Shown here: one piece after another, positions 33,736 to 45,200 of the stretch | How positions within the stretch are numbered: position 1 is the first letter of the stretch | How the letters are laid out: each line of letters opens with the position of its first letter | Assembly: GCA_964019335.1 (NCBI GenBank) | Contig: OZ025655.1 | Span: 1-64,000 of the forward strand | Direction: 5' to 3' | Length of the DNA stretch: 64,000 nt | DNA from: Diplonema japonicum | Lineage: Eukaryota; Euglenozoa; Diplonemea; Diplonemida; Diplonemidae | Made by a program: the position numbers and the translations under genes | Notes under the pieces: generated by a model | What the model was told of the DNA's origin: nothing | Seen by the model: only the letters and a program-made list of their open reading frames with translations | Databases searched by the model: none

Positions 33736-34885
33736 CTAAGGGTTCTGCAGCAGCTCTCGAGCAAACATGTCATTCAGTCGGTGGTGCCGCTCAGAGATAG
33801 AATGAGATAGAGATCGCACACTATCATCCACTAATTCATTGCCATGCGAGATCAGAGCATTGAGTGTTCGAAGGCCTGGGGTGCCGACAGGAGGAGGTGG
33901 CGACGCAGGGCGCGGACGCGCCTCGCAACTGCGTTGCTTCCAGCTCGGAGTGGAATCAACTCGCGCACATGAAGGAGGTTGAGGAGAGAGGGGAAGGTCT
34001 CTACGGGGCATCGGGGCACCGTAGGGGTTGTGGCTGGGACCGTTGGTCATGTGCCCGCTTCCGCGGGATGATGCGGTTTCCCAGGGACCAAGTACAATGT
34101 GCTTCGGCGGCAGGGGCTCTGGAACAGGTGTGGGAGATGCTTTGTTCAACGGCTCATGAAGATAAGGGGTTCTGCCCGACTCGGGAAGCCGGTAGGAATC
34201 CCTTGCCGCACCAGCGGGGCGCAGGTACTGAAACACCTAAATAGAATCACACAACACAAACCTCTTTCATACCTGCTTCTCTAACGGTCGGAAAGAATGA
34301 GACTGCAACACCATTGGCCTCTCAGGGACGCCAACACGAACACCCGCGTCCGTCATGGCCTGCAGAATTTCACTGTTGTCCATGTACCTTACTGGCTGGT
34401 AGCTCATGTCACGCCATGTTCCTGTAATAGTGGTGCAAGAAAAAGAGCAGCGAAAAGCGTTTTTGACACAATACTAAAACCTGAATGAAGAAAACAAGAA
34501 GAAAAAAAAAGAGGCGTTTAAAAAGGCAAAAAGGAAGAAAGAAAAAAAAGGGTAAAGAAAAAGAGAGGGGGGAATATTCAACGGGGGCGGGAGAGAGGGG
34601 GACAAAGACAAAGGGAATGGGGAACTATAAAGGCACAGGACAAAGTCAGAGAGAAAAAAAAAAGGGGGGAACTGTCCCAAACGGTACTGTAAGGGAGCTA
34701 AGAAAAATAAGATAAAAAAAAGGCAAAAAGAAAAAAATAATGTAAGGTTCTTTTTTCCTTTCTTCCGCTATTTCTTTCTGGATGGCCTTACGGGCCGCCT
34801 GAGCACAGATGAACCTAAGGATCCTGCTGGTGTTAGTCAAGAGTCAGCATATTCTCTATGGATGTCGACGTTACCTGCGGACCAT
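33736..34885 (-). CDS. Proline-rich protein with one long intron
   Basis: Exons 34885-34875, 34823-34792, 34421-34273 and 34236-33736 join in phase to 230 aa. The first coding exon is 11 nt. Intron 2 (34,791-34,422, 370 nt) is an outlier: its sense strand is almost pure pyrimidine, with a GTAAGG donor and ATTACAG acceptor. The product has a short helical start (RRILRFICAQAAR), a central part with WRDMSYQPVRYMDNSEIL, a Pro/Arg/Ser-rich body (RPRPASPPPPVGTP) and a C-terminal helix (ISERHHRLNDMFARELL). Family unknown. If the first two small exons are wrong, coding may begin at an ATG inside exon 3. Confidence 0.5.
34422..34791 (-). other. 370-nt pyrimidine-rich intron
   Basis: The longest intron placed in the window, about ten times the usual size. 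The sense strand is long C/T runs and the plus strand correspondingly long purine runs. Donor GTAAGG differs from the standard GTATG. Placement rests on phase agreement of the flanking exons. Confidence 0.45.
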
Positions 34886-35051
34886 CTAAGTGCCTTACCA
34901 ACTGATACAGAGGAGGGGCAAACTTGGGAAAGGGGAAACACAAAAAAAAAAGGGGGTAAATTAAAGCAAAACCATATCAGACAAAAGACAGTCCAGTTCC
35001 ACTTGCTGGACTATGAACTAACGTCCTTTGTCACACACAGAAGACTTACAT

Positions 35052-37689
35052 CTACTTCTTTGTCATTGCCCAGACACCATCCCAGTTCTCCTTTGGGCTG
35101 ATGCTGGGATCAGCCATGAGGCTTTTGCATCTTTCGGAGAAGGAAATTGATGGACCGTCGTTGGCGCAGACAGGCCCTTCAAACACATCCAGTGCCTCCT
35201 TCCACTTCCTCGACCTATACAGCGCCAGCCCCCGTGCGAACTCGTTGTTGATGTCCTCCTGCTCACTGCTGATGGGAAAGTCCCCTCCGTTGGTGCCCTG
35301 TAATTCATATATCTTGACGGGCTTCTTCTTACCCACCACCTTTATCCAGTCGATCTCCCTGACGACCACCTTGCCCTTCGTTGCCTCATATGTGAACTCC
35401 GTGATGAGGATCCTGACCCTGTACTCCTTTGTTGCGCCCTCTACACGTGACGCAAGGTTCACGCCGTCTCCTATCACCGTGTACTCCATCCTCTTTTCGA
35501 ACCCTATGTTCCCCGCCACGACCTCACCTGTGTTTACACCAATCCCCATATTGATAGGCTTCAGGCCTTGCTTCGCTCTGTCTTCGTTCCACTTCTTGAG
35601 CCGCGAGCACATGAGCAACGCAGAGATACACACGGCTAAGGCATCGTCAGAGGAGCTGAAAGGCACGCCATACACCGCCATCACAGCATCGCCAATGTAT
35701 TTGTCGACAATCCCGCCATACTCAAGCACTGCGCTGCCCATCAGCTGGAAGTAATGGTTGAGGGTCTCCACTACCGCAGGGGCGTCCAGCGCCTCACTCA
35801 GTCCCGTGAAGTTGCGGATATCAACGAACAACACGGATACAGGCAGCTGCTGCCCCCCAAGCTGAGTCCCGCCACCTTCAAGCGCTGCTGCTGCTAGCTC
35901 TGGCGACAAGTACTTCCCAAGAGTGGCCATCATCTTCTTTTCGTGCGAGATGTCCTCCAGCAGTACAACAACACCGTTCTGCTCACCTTCGAAATTCCGC
36001 AGTGCCATCGTTGTGTAGTTTATTTCGAGCTTCTCGTCGTTCTCCATCGCGTACACGAAATCGCTCACATGCCCGTCCCTCCCTGCCTGGAAGCACGAGG
36101 TGATGCTCTCCCTCAGCAGACCATTAACGTAACTGTCTCCAGCCAAGCTTTTAATATTGCTTGCCCTCCGCGACATGTCAGGTTCGCTGCAGCCCAATTT
36201 TGACTGGAACCACTCTGTGTATGGTGCACTCCTCATCATCTCTTCCGTGAGGTCGATCCCCCACTTCACAGGGTCGTGGTTTATGTTGATCAACTTGCCG
36301 TCTTTATCCAGAGTTAGGATGAGTGCCTTAATGGATGACAGCACGCTTTGGAAGAGATTCTTACTTTCTTCTGTTTTCTTGAATAAGAGGGAATTTTCGA
36401 TGGCTACAGCGGCCTGAGCAGAGAGAGCAGCAAGAAGCTTCTGGTCATGTACCTTGAAGGGGCTACCATCCTTCTTGTTAATCATCTGAGTAACACCGAT
36501 AATATCGCCCTGCCTGTCTTTCATGGGCATTGTGAGCATGGAATTTGTTTTGTATCCTGTCTGTTGGTCGATGTCCTTGTTGAAGCGTCTGTCAGCGTAG
36601 GTGTTAGAGATGTTCAGGGCTTCTCCTGTGGAGGCCACAGTCCCTGCGATACCCGAGTTCAGCGGTATCCTAATCTCGTCCGTTCCGTCGGCAACCGAAC
36701 TCCATAACTGAATTTGTTTGTTGCTAAAATAAAGACACAATGACACTACATACCTCATCATGCTCTTTGTCCACCAGGAACAGCGTCGAGCGATCGGCCT
36801 CAAGAAGGTCACGCGACACTGCCATAATGGTTCTGATGAGGGAGTTGACTTCCAGCTCGCTTGCCAGCCTCCTTGCAACGTCCAGCAGGACGCTTACCTG
36901 GTTGGAAGTGCTGTCAAGCCCCTCTTTCATCCGCCTGCAAACTAGGAATGGTGCTGATCGCACACAAAAGGCGTCCAACGCCTCGCACTCGAAGTCAACC
37001 AGCGGGGTGCTTCTTGCTACCACTGAAACAGCTATGACCTCGTCTCTGTTGAAAATCGGAGAGGCGCTGAGGCACATCCCCTTCCCGAAGATGATGGAGT
37101 CAGCTTCTGAAACACTGCCATGCACAGGCTTCTGTGTGCTTGCTGCCGTGCCTACGACGCCTCGCCCGCTAAGACGGTTCTCAGGCTTCAAGGGGTCGAA
37201 GAGCATGTTGTTGTCTGTGTCGCAGATGTAGATGAAGGTCTTATCTACTTTAAACAGGGTACGCATCTCCTGAGCCAGCTGGGCATAAAGTGCATCGATC
37301 GGCTCCCCCTCGGGGCCGAACAGCGTTGCCACGTCGCTCGTTGCGTTCCGTGGGCTCTCGGAGTGTTTCGTCAGCCTTGTAAACATGGCTTTGCCCAGCT
37401 CACGACGCTGCTGCGGAGGGGCTGCTTCACAGAAGTCCATAAATTCCTCTTCAGAATAGGTGCCTGCCTTCACTGCATTTAGGATGGAGTCCATTGTATG
37501 GTGAGATGGGCTCGATGCCGTGCTGCTGGCTTCCTCCTTGCTCGTCTCGCTGACCTCTTTCCACACGTCCATCTTACATGAAGGTCTGCTTGACAACACC
37601 CGCCGTAATATGGTGTCTATCACGTTTGGCAAATCAACCTTACTCATGTAGGCAGCATTCTCGATGAACACCCGCTGCCTGTCCGTCAT
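35052..37689 (-). CDS. GAF-domain class III adenylyl/guanylyl cyclase
   Basis: Exons 37689-36754 and 36707-35052 join in phase through a 46-nt intron to 863 aa. Residues ~1-45 resemble a RII/DPY-30-type dimerisation-docking helix pair (VDLPNVIDTILRRVLSSRPS). Two GAF domains follow (~115-280 and ~255-430; GEALNIS, then RFNKDIDQQTGYKTNSMLTM), then a PAS-like segment (ALILTLDKDGKLININ). The class III catalytic domain (~600-790) has the metal aspartates in LFVDIRNFTG and YIGDAVMAVYG, then GIGVNTGEVVAGNIG and YTVIGDGVNLASRVE. Substrate-specificity residues cannot be settled by eye. The C-terminal FARGLALYRSRKWKEAL resembles the TPR-like tail of bacterial-type cyclases. No membrane segment is visible, so this looks like a soluble cyclase gated by GAF ligands. 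Confidence 0.88.
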
Positions 37690-37756
37690 TTTGACCTGTG
37701 GTAAGCCTGGCTTGTGAAAAACAAAGATAATAGTAATCGTAATATCTGATTAACAT

Positions 37757-39658
37757 CTAAGATCTACCCCTCGATGGCGAAGGTGGATTGTTGATGAACT
37801 GCAGTACCCTGCTGTGTTCATAGTCTGCGTCTGCCATTCTACGCTGTCGGAATATTTTATCTAGTGTCTCGCCCTCTTCGTTATCATCTTCAGACGGTGC
37901 TGCCTCTGTAGGGACAATCACCGACTTGTCTTTCTCACCAAGTAGTATGTGGTCCTTGCATTCAAGCTGCTTGTCCACCAACATCTCTAGTCTCCTTACA
38001 TCGAGCTTTATCCGCTTTGCATCAGGTGCCGCTAACCCAGTAGTGCTCAACAACCACTTACTTCTACTTTCATGACTACCCCACACCTTGGGCTTACTGA
38101 GATTGTCAACGACGGTCAACTTTACTGGTTTCGTCAGGACACTTTCCAATGCCTCTTCCCTTCGGTAGTACGGAGCACTGCTACGAGAGTCGATACACTC
38201 GGCCTCTCCGGTCATTTCCAATATTTCGTTCACCTCGCTTGGGATGACATAAAAACCTTTTTCCTTTGGGTTGTAGCCATATGTGAAGAAATACTGGGGT
38301 GCTTCGGGACGTGGCCTGACAGGACCGAGGTTGGCGTAGTTGATGACTGCACGCGGCGCATCTCCCAGGAGCCCTTTGAGCCCGAGTACAAATGAGAGAG
38401 CCGCTACAACACACGCAAGAGGGACAGGGTCGAAGTCTAACGAGAGCTTCACACGCGACGGGTGCAGCCAACGCGAGTTGGGGGGGAGAAGAGTTGTTGA
38501 AGCGCAGGTACAAATGCTACAGCCGCGCAGAGGCACCATCGGGAGATAGTGCACGGCAACAGGGGACCATACTGATTCAGTCAAGCTAATAGTCTCCGTG
38601 TGGAAGGTGAGGAACAGCTCGTTTCCGCAAACCGAAGCTGGCTTGTCGACAAGGCGGCTGGCTTCCCGCAGCCATTCACACATACTGCCGTTCATGTGAT
38701 AAGGCGGAAGAGGCTGTCGTACACAATCAAGGTACGCCTTGTTGAAAGCCGCAGTACTGCATGAGTTCAACCACTGTAATTTAGCCTTATCACAAGTAGA
38801 CGAAAAGCATGGACACGCGCAACTTCGCGAAGCTGGAGGCGACGTGTGTTTGTCAGCAACCTGACTCGGACTCCACATCCATTGTACATATGCCGAGTAC
38901 CTGTAGCCCGAATGTGTGACAATACGGTGAATGTCCACAACCCTGCAGACGAAGGGGACTGAGTTCTTTAACACCTGAATAAAGTGACCTGGCTCAATAG
39001 TAACGCCATCCAGGGGACGCAGCACACCCTTAAGGACATATTGGTGGAGAACAGTCAGGCGCACTTGCTTTGCAGGAATGCCGACAAGAACCTGAGGTAG
39101 CTCTCGAGACTGGCTGGGGATGCCATTGAGAGGCTTAGTCATCCGGCGCTTCCAGAACAGCTCAGGGAAAACAGCAGTGACGTTCCTGAAGCGCACTGTT
39201 GCACTCTCAAAGTTAAGGCGGAGCTCCTTGTCCTGCGCAATGGCGCTGTACACATCACGCCATGGGACGACGCCTAGCGCTAGCTTCAGGGAACGTGGGA
39301 GGTACTTCGATAAGAATGTCAGAGACACCTCCGTCTCGTTCTGAATATCATCAACCCGCAGATTGCATGCACCCATCATGGCATTCAAGAGCGCCACCCG
39401 TCCAACTACCACAGGCAACTGTGGAGTTCGCTTCACTTCCAGCAATTCTTTTTCCATCCCATATGTACACCCCCTGCAATGGTACATCCATATCGCAAAC
39501 TCACCCCACGCATAGTGTTCAAAGAAGCAAACCGACAAGCAGCTCATATGGAAGAACACTCGACACCGAAAGCACATCACAACCCCCGCGCAGGCTTCCA
39601 AATCAACCACTCTGTTACAGTAGCACCCATCTCTATCCCAGTCGTCATATTCCACCAT
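37757..39658 (-). CDS. PHD-finger / BAH-like chromatin protein
   Basis: Intronless, 633 aa. Residues ~5-65 form a C4HC3 PHD finger: CYC, CFRCRVFFHMSC, then WMYHCRGC, with the usual aromatic before the last Cys pair. A helical segment (VGRVALLNAMMGACNL) recalls the winged-helix part that follows the PHD in ASH2-type proteins. Residues ~225-265 (SVPFVCRVVDIHRIVTHSG, then YVQWMW) look like the core of a BAH domain. The C-terminal third is charged and ends in basic/Ser-rich sequence. Together these suggest a reader of modified histone tails, in the nucleus. The BAH part is less certain than the PHD. The ATG is 2 nt after a CACAG, with a stronger TTCCAG 14 nt upstream. Confidence 0.65.
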   Translation of the reverse strand: MVEYDDWDRDGCYCNRVVDLEACAGVVMCFRCRVFFHMSCLSVCFFEHYAWGEFAIWMYHCRGCTYGMEKELLEVKRTPQLPVVVGRVALLNAMMGACNLRVDDIQNETEVSLTFLSKYLPRSLKLALGVVPWRDVYSAIAQDKELRLNFESATVRFRNVTAVFPELFWKRRMTKPLNGIPSQSRELPQVLVGIPAKQVRLTVLHQYVLKGVLRPLDGVTIEPGHFIQVLKNSVPFVCRVVDIHRIVTHSGYRYSAYVQWMWSPSQVADKHTSPPASRSCACPCFSSTCDKAKLQWLNSCSTAAFNKAYLDCVRQPLPPYHMNGSMCEWLREASRLVDKPASVCGNELFLTFHTETISLTESVWSPVAVHYLPMVPLRGCSICTCASTTLLPPNSRWLHPSRVKLSLDFDPVPLACVVAALSFVLGLKGLLGDAPRAVINYANLGPVRPRPEAPQYFFTYGYNPKEKGFYVIPSEVNEILEMTGEAECIDSRSSAPYYRREEALESVLTKPVKLTVVDNLSKPKVWGSHESRSKWLLSTTGLAAPDAKRIKLDVRRLEMLVDKQLECKDHILLGEKDKSVIVPTEAAPSEDDNEEGETLDKIFRQRRMADADYEHSRVLQFINNPPSPSRGRS

Positions 39659-39914
39659 TCCTGTGAAAAGTCCTGGAAAAAAAACAGCACGCAACGTAAG
39701 AAATCACACATCACAAGTACACACGGTGTCAATGCTGTTGGGCCCGCACATGGGAACGGCACGCAAACGTTCACTCCGAAAACCGGAAAAAGAGATGCGG
39801 ATGCAAGATATGACGAAGACACGGTGCCCGAAACACCGTAACCTTACGCCTTTACCCTTAAGGGTCTCCTATGATGAAATACTAGTTCCTATGTGCGGTG
39901 TTGCGCCCGCACGC

Positions 39915-41802
39915 TTACTTCTTCAATCTGGCCTTATCGACTAGAGCTAGCCATTCCGCAAACTGCACGCTGGTCGAGGTGTCAGCCTCATCTTCGGCAG
40001 GCCACGAGATGACGTCCATGAACTCAGGGTCGATGACGGCAAACTGTGTGCTTGCGGAGGAACATAAAGGCATACCAAAGGCCTGTGAGTTGGAACGTCT
40101 GCAATCCTGCTCGTAAGCAGCTCCTCGTCACTGCTGCTGACGACAAATGTCTCCCAAGCCTTCACGTTGGCTTTCTGCGAGATGATGAGAATGTAATTAC
40201 GACATACTTGCTCCCATTTGGTAAGGCCCCTCTTGAATTTTGCCAGGTTGACATCATCCTTCCCAGGCAGGAGAAAAGCGCAGTTGGTCCTCATACCCCT
40301 CGATGTTAGCATGAGCCTCTCCATCCCACGCTCGAGGCACAAGTCCAGGGTAGCAGGCGTAAGCTTGCTGTCTGTGATCGTGTCGATGTCGATAGTGTTT
40401 TTGTACGGGTCACCTAGCCCCTTGCCACCCTCCCTCATCTCCACCATTGCCTTGATGGAAGTGACATTCATCTCGCCTCCTTGCAGAGTGTACGTCTTCT
40501 TGCCATCAAATATGCCTGCTGTAGGCACATCAGTCCTCGAGAGCCCGAAAAGCCCAAGCACCCCAGGGGAGTGTGCGACATCCACTGCGTAGACATTCAG
40601 ACCAAGCTCTTTCTCAACCTCTTCGGCAAGGTGTGCAGAAAGCCTGAACTCGTCAGCATGCTGGAATAAAAAGACAGAGGGCTTCTCAGAGGTCACAGTC
40701 ATAGCCTCTTTAAACACAAAGAGGTTAGTAGCGTCAAGGAGGGGCACATTTGCTATTGCCTCATCAGCCCACCTCACGACACACCCCTTACCACAGCACC
40801 CTTCTTTGGGGAGCGTGAAGTGGAAAGCCTTTTCACCACGTCTTTTCCCGGTTGTAGGAAACATCGCAATTGTGTGCCTTGTGACATCTTCCGGTTTATC
40901 GACACGGCTGACCTGCTCCCTTGTGAGCGGTGCCTCGTCCTCCAGTGTGGGTGGCTTTGGCATGCTGTGCTTCTCAACCCACTCGGCATTGAACATGTCG
41001 CCAGGTACCTGGTGATCCCACCAGTTAACGAGCAGTGTGGTTCTGGTAGTGCAGTTGTTGGCACCCAGGTTCAGGTTAGCATCCCCCCTCACCTGGTGGT
41101 ACGCGTTACCTGCAAAAGTGATATGCTTTCCGACCTCGGGCCACATAACGGCAGCCTCCTGCGGAACCTCTGGGATGAGCGCAGACAGGTCCTCGGACAT
41201 AGTCTAATGAGGTTGAGATGTGCATTGGTTTAATACCTGGTTGAAGATGACAGTGGGGCCTCCACAGTTAGAGAGGTAAGTGACAGTGCCGCGGAGGGGG
41301 AAAGACATGACGCCTTGCTTCTTTCTCTCTTCGAATTGCTTGTTGTAGCTGACCTCGTCCTTGTCGAAGTGGGGTCCGCCCATCTTCCATGTAAGTGGCT
41401 TATGATGCACCCACAGCTCAGCCCCAGCGATGTTGTCCACGTTGTGCCCGTCGGCAGCTTCGGCTTCGTAGAGGCGGCGAACCATGTGGCTGAGGGCCTG
41501 CTCATTTTCGCTTTTCGTTCCCCAGATATCCTTACTCATCCAGATAGTCTTAGCTTTGCCCCCCTGTATGTTGTTCCGGCAACAATCAGCATACCTCGGA
41601 AAGGGAAGCCATGAACATGGCCTCGGCCATAACAGCGTCCTGCAGACTGTCAGGCATCGCGTTCTGTTTCAACATAACACCATGGATGTGGTCATACTCT
41701 GTAAACCCTCACAAGAGGCGAAACATCCTCACTCTGCTCCGCGTCGCACGTCTGGCCAACACACACAGCGGCAGTACTTAAGAACAGCACAATCCTCTTC
41801 AT
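39915..41802 (-). CDS. Secreted 2OG-Fe(II) dioxygenase with thioredoxin-like C-terminal part
   Basis: Exons 41802-41733, 41698-41595, 41563-41237, 41203-40076 and 40043-39915 join in phase (introns 31-34 nt) to 585 aa. A signal peptide opens the protein (RIVLFLSTAAVCVG). The double-stranded beta-helix core has the facial pair HFD at ~123-125, PLRGTVTYLSNCGGPTVIFN, and the distal His and Arg in GNAYHQVRGD (~203-206). This layout fits prolyl/lysyl-hydroxylase-type oxygenases. Residues ~270-585 contain a thioredoxin-fold-like stretch (SVFLFQHADEFRLSAHL; LNVYAVDVAHSPGVLGLFG; VPTAGIFDG) without a CxxC, as in non-catalytic PDI domains. It probably acts in the ER or secretory path. The neighbouring PHD and 5-phosphatase genes give no functional clue. 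Confidence 0.72.
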
Positions 41803-42206
41803 TGTCCCCTATTCTGTGAAATACAGGATGAAACAAGTGCATAGGATTCAAAAGAAGGGTGGGGGGAACATGAAAGTCAAAAAAAAAAAACAAGAATAAG
41901 AAAAATGAGCTGAGGGTGGGGCTTTAAGCGATGCGATTCCTGGGGGAAACAAAAAAGAACCAACAAAAAAAAAAGAAGAAAAGAAAAGAGACATTTATAA
42001 AAAAAAGAAAAAAGGCGACTATATTGTTTAAAAAAGCGGGAAGCGGAAAGAGCACCGAAGATACACTTACCTAAAAAAAGGGGGGCAAAAGAGGAAAGGG
42101 GAAAATGGCAAAAGAAAAAAACAAAAAAAAAAGGGGAGGTAACACTTCTTTTTATATTTCAGTAATCAAAGTGAAATTGTAGATTGTCGTGCTTTCAAAA
42201 CTGTTA
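41803..42206. other. Low-complexity intergenic spacer
   Basis: 404 nt between the 5-phosphatase stop and the oxygenase start. The plus strand is strongly A/G-rich with several A runs, so the transcribed strand is pyrimidine-rich. No gene seen; a polyadenylation/splice-acceptor region is plausible. Confidence 0.55.
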
Positions 42207-45200
42207 TTACTCTTCGTCGACGTTATCGGTGCGCTCGTCCATCAGGCACTCCTCAGGAACACGGCCGGGAGCACCACCGGGGGGTGGCGTGTAGCCATAG
42301 TTCGTTACCTGTTGAGTAGTATGGAAAATGTTTAAAAAATGAATTCAAACCTTGTAAGTAACTCTGACTGTCCCCACCTTACGTGCAAGGCACAGGACAT
42401 CGAGGTCGTGGGACCTCTCCTCGTCGTATGGCTCGACCCTGCCGGCCAGTTCCATCACGGCAGCTCCCCTGAACATCTTGTCCTCTCTGGGCTCAGCCTG
42501 ATCCCTGAAGATGATGTTGATGCTGTGCTTCTCCAGGTACTCGGTCATCTGCACTGTGCACTGAATCGGCTCAGGGAGGTTCTCCCCCGTGAACTCAGGC
42601 GTCATTGTGGTCGTCTTCATCCCCTTGCCCTTGTGCGCGTGCTCAGAGAACGGCGTGTACATCATGATCAGCGGCTTTTTGAACATGAGGTGATCCTGGT
42701 CCAAAAACTTCACGGAAGTAAACTCGAACTGCGGCCGGGGCTCCTGGTCCTTGTGGAAGCATGACATATGCGGCCTGACGCACCTCACCACGTACGTGGC
42801 GTACACAGGCATGTGCTCAGAAGTCCTTACGTCAGCGCTGTTATAAGCAGTACACTTGATGGTCGAGTTCTCGGTGCTCTTCACCAAGATACGGTCAGTG
42901 TAGCTGGGTGCCCTTCCCCTGTCCCTCATGTAGTCGTTGGTACCTGTTTTGAACCTGTAAGTTGGGGCAAACGTGATAGGAGCCTCCTTGAACCCGGCCA
43001 TGATGCCGTTCTCCCTCATCTCAGTTGTCAACTGGTCTTGGTTCAGGATCTCGTTAAACTGTCCTGCCTTGATAAGCGGTTCTGCTTCTGCGTGCTCCAT
43101 TTCCACCCTGTAGTTCATGTCACCCATCCAGAACACGTGGTGGAACTGTGACGTGAGGTCGGAGTCCTTGTTCGCTAGCTGGATCTGGTTCACGATCTCC
43201 TCGATGTTGATCTTCCTCATCTTGCTGCGTTCCAGCCTGGCTGCCAGGTGGCACGACACGAATGCCATGGATGTGTTGTGGTACCTCAGGCAGATACCAG
43301 CAGCACCCTTCATACCACATTTCTCCTTGTGGAGAGTCGCCTTCGTTGAACCCTCAACATTCGTGACCTTTAGAAGGCACTTCTTCCTGCACAGCACAAT
43401 AACAGTAATGTCCCACAGCTGCATGCTGGCAAGAGTCAGATAGTCCTTACCCAGGTACTCCTGCACGTAGTTAAACCACTCACCTTCTTCCTTCTGGTAG
43501 GAGCACTCCTGAGCACCGACAGCATAGAGGTCAAACTTCCCCTTAGGCATCCACTTCTCAAGAGCATTCGGGTCCTTGGGGGGCGGGGCACCGCACATGT
43601 TGAACGTACCTGTCCACACGGACACAGACTCGTCCTGGACCTTGCTGGAGTTGATCTTGCACCTGCCGCTGAGTTCTCTGTCAATCAACTCGCCCGTCTT
43701 CTTGAACGGGTTAGGGACCTTCTGGATAATAGCGTTCTCCTTAATCCCATCGATAGTGGTTGTGGTACTGCCCCCGTCGTGCGCCGTGTCGGGTTTGGTC
43801 AAGCTAGGTGCATAGACCCTGATGGCAGGCCGGATAGACGACCCAGTCTCGTAGAACCTTTCCCTCTCATCGTTGCTGGGGAACAGGATCTCATAGGACT
43901 TTGGGGCATCAAAGAACATGAGACGTGCCCTCCTAGGGTCCATGACGTTTCTCTCGAGCTGAAGGAGCTTGTTGGCGTCGTGCTGCTTCTTGAGTTTTCC
44001 TTTGGCGTCAAGGCAATAGAAGGACTTCGAGAAGTGGTCAACTACCCACACCCTCCTGTCAGCGGCACCGAAAGACTTGGATGGGTTCCACTTAAGCACA
44101 GGGAAGTAAGACTTCAAGTAGATGTTGTTCGTGACCTCGGGAAGGGGAAGCATCCAGGGCTCAGGTGGCTTTTCGGGCTCCTCGTCATCCTCATCAACCT
44201 CATCTTCCCTATCATCTTCATCAGGCTCCGCTTGTTCATCCTCTTCGTCGTCCTCGTCGTCCTCTTCCCACTCTTGTTCCTGCTCCTCAAGTGCTGCTTC
44301 GAGCTCCGCTTCGAGATCTTCGTCGTCCTGTTATGCAATGTGAATTGCTAGCTTCATACCTGGTGCTCGTTATCTTCACCGTCATCTTCTTCCTCTTCTT
44401 CGTCCTCGAGCTCCTCGTCTTCTTCGTCGTCCAGGTCGTCGTTCCAAGCTGCTTCCTCCTCATCCTCATCGGCAGGTTCCTCCTCCTCATCCTCTGCTTC
44501 ATCCATGGGCTCCTCTTCGGCGGGTGCTTCTTCCTCCATGGGCTCTTCCCACTCAGGGTCCTCAGGCATGTCGTCCTCGTTCATAAACTTCTCACCCTCG
44601 AACGGGTCTTCGTCGACAAGCTTCTCGCCTTCGAAAGGTTCATCCACAATCTTCTCACCAACGAAGGGCTCCGAAGTATCAAACTTCTCGCCGACAAAGT
44701 CGTCATCGAGCTTTTCACCGACAAAGGGTTCCTCTTCCTTCATCTTCTCGCCCACAAAATCGTCATCCTTCAACTTTTCACCAACAAATGGATCATCTTT
44801 CATCTTCTCACCAGTGAAAGGCTCGTCGTCCTTCATTTTCTCACCGACAAAATCGTCATCCTTCAACTTCTCACCAACAAACGGATCATCCTTCATCTTC
44901 TCACCAGTGAAAGGCTCGTCGTCCTTCATTTTCTCACCGACAAAATCGTCATCCTTCATCTTCTCACCAACAAACGGATCATCCTTCATTTTTTCGCCAG
45001 TGAAAGGCTCCTCGTCCTTCCTCTGCATGCCATCATCGGCGGGTTCCGGAGCAGAGCGGTTCCACGTGCTTGGCTCAGGAACAGGTTCTTTGTCCTTCCT
45101 CTGCATACCATCGTCACCCTCTGGCTTCTCTTCATCCTTCCTCTGCATGCCATCTTCCGGTGCAGCAGCAGCGCGGCTCCAGGCACTAGCCTTGGGTTCC

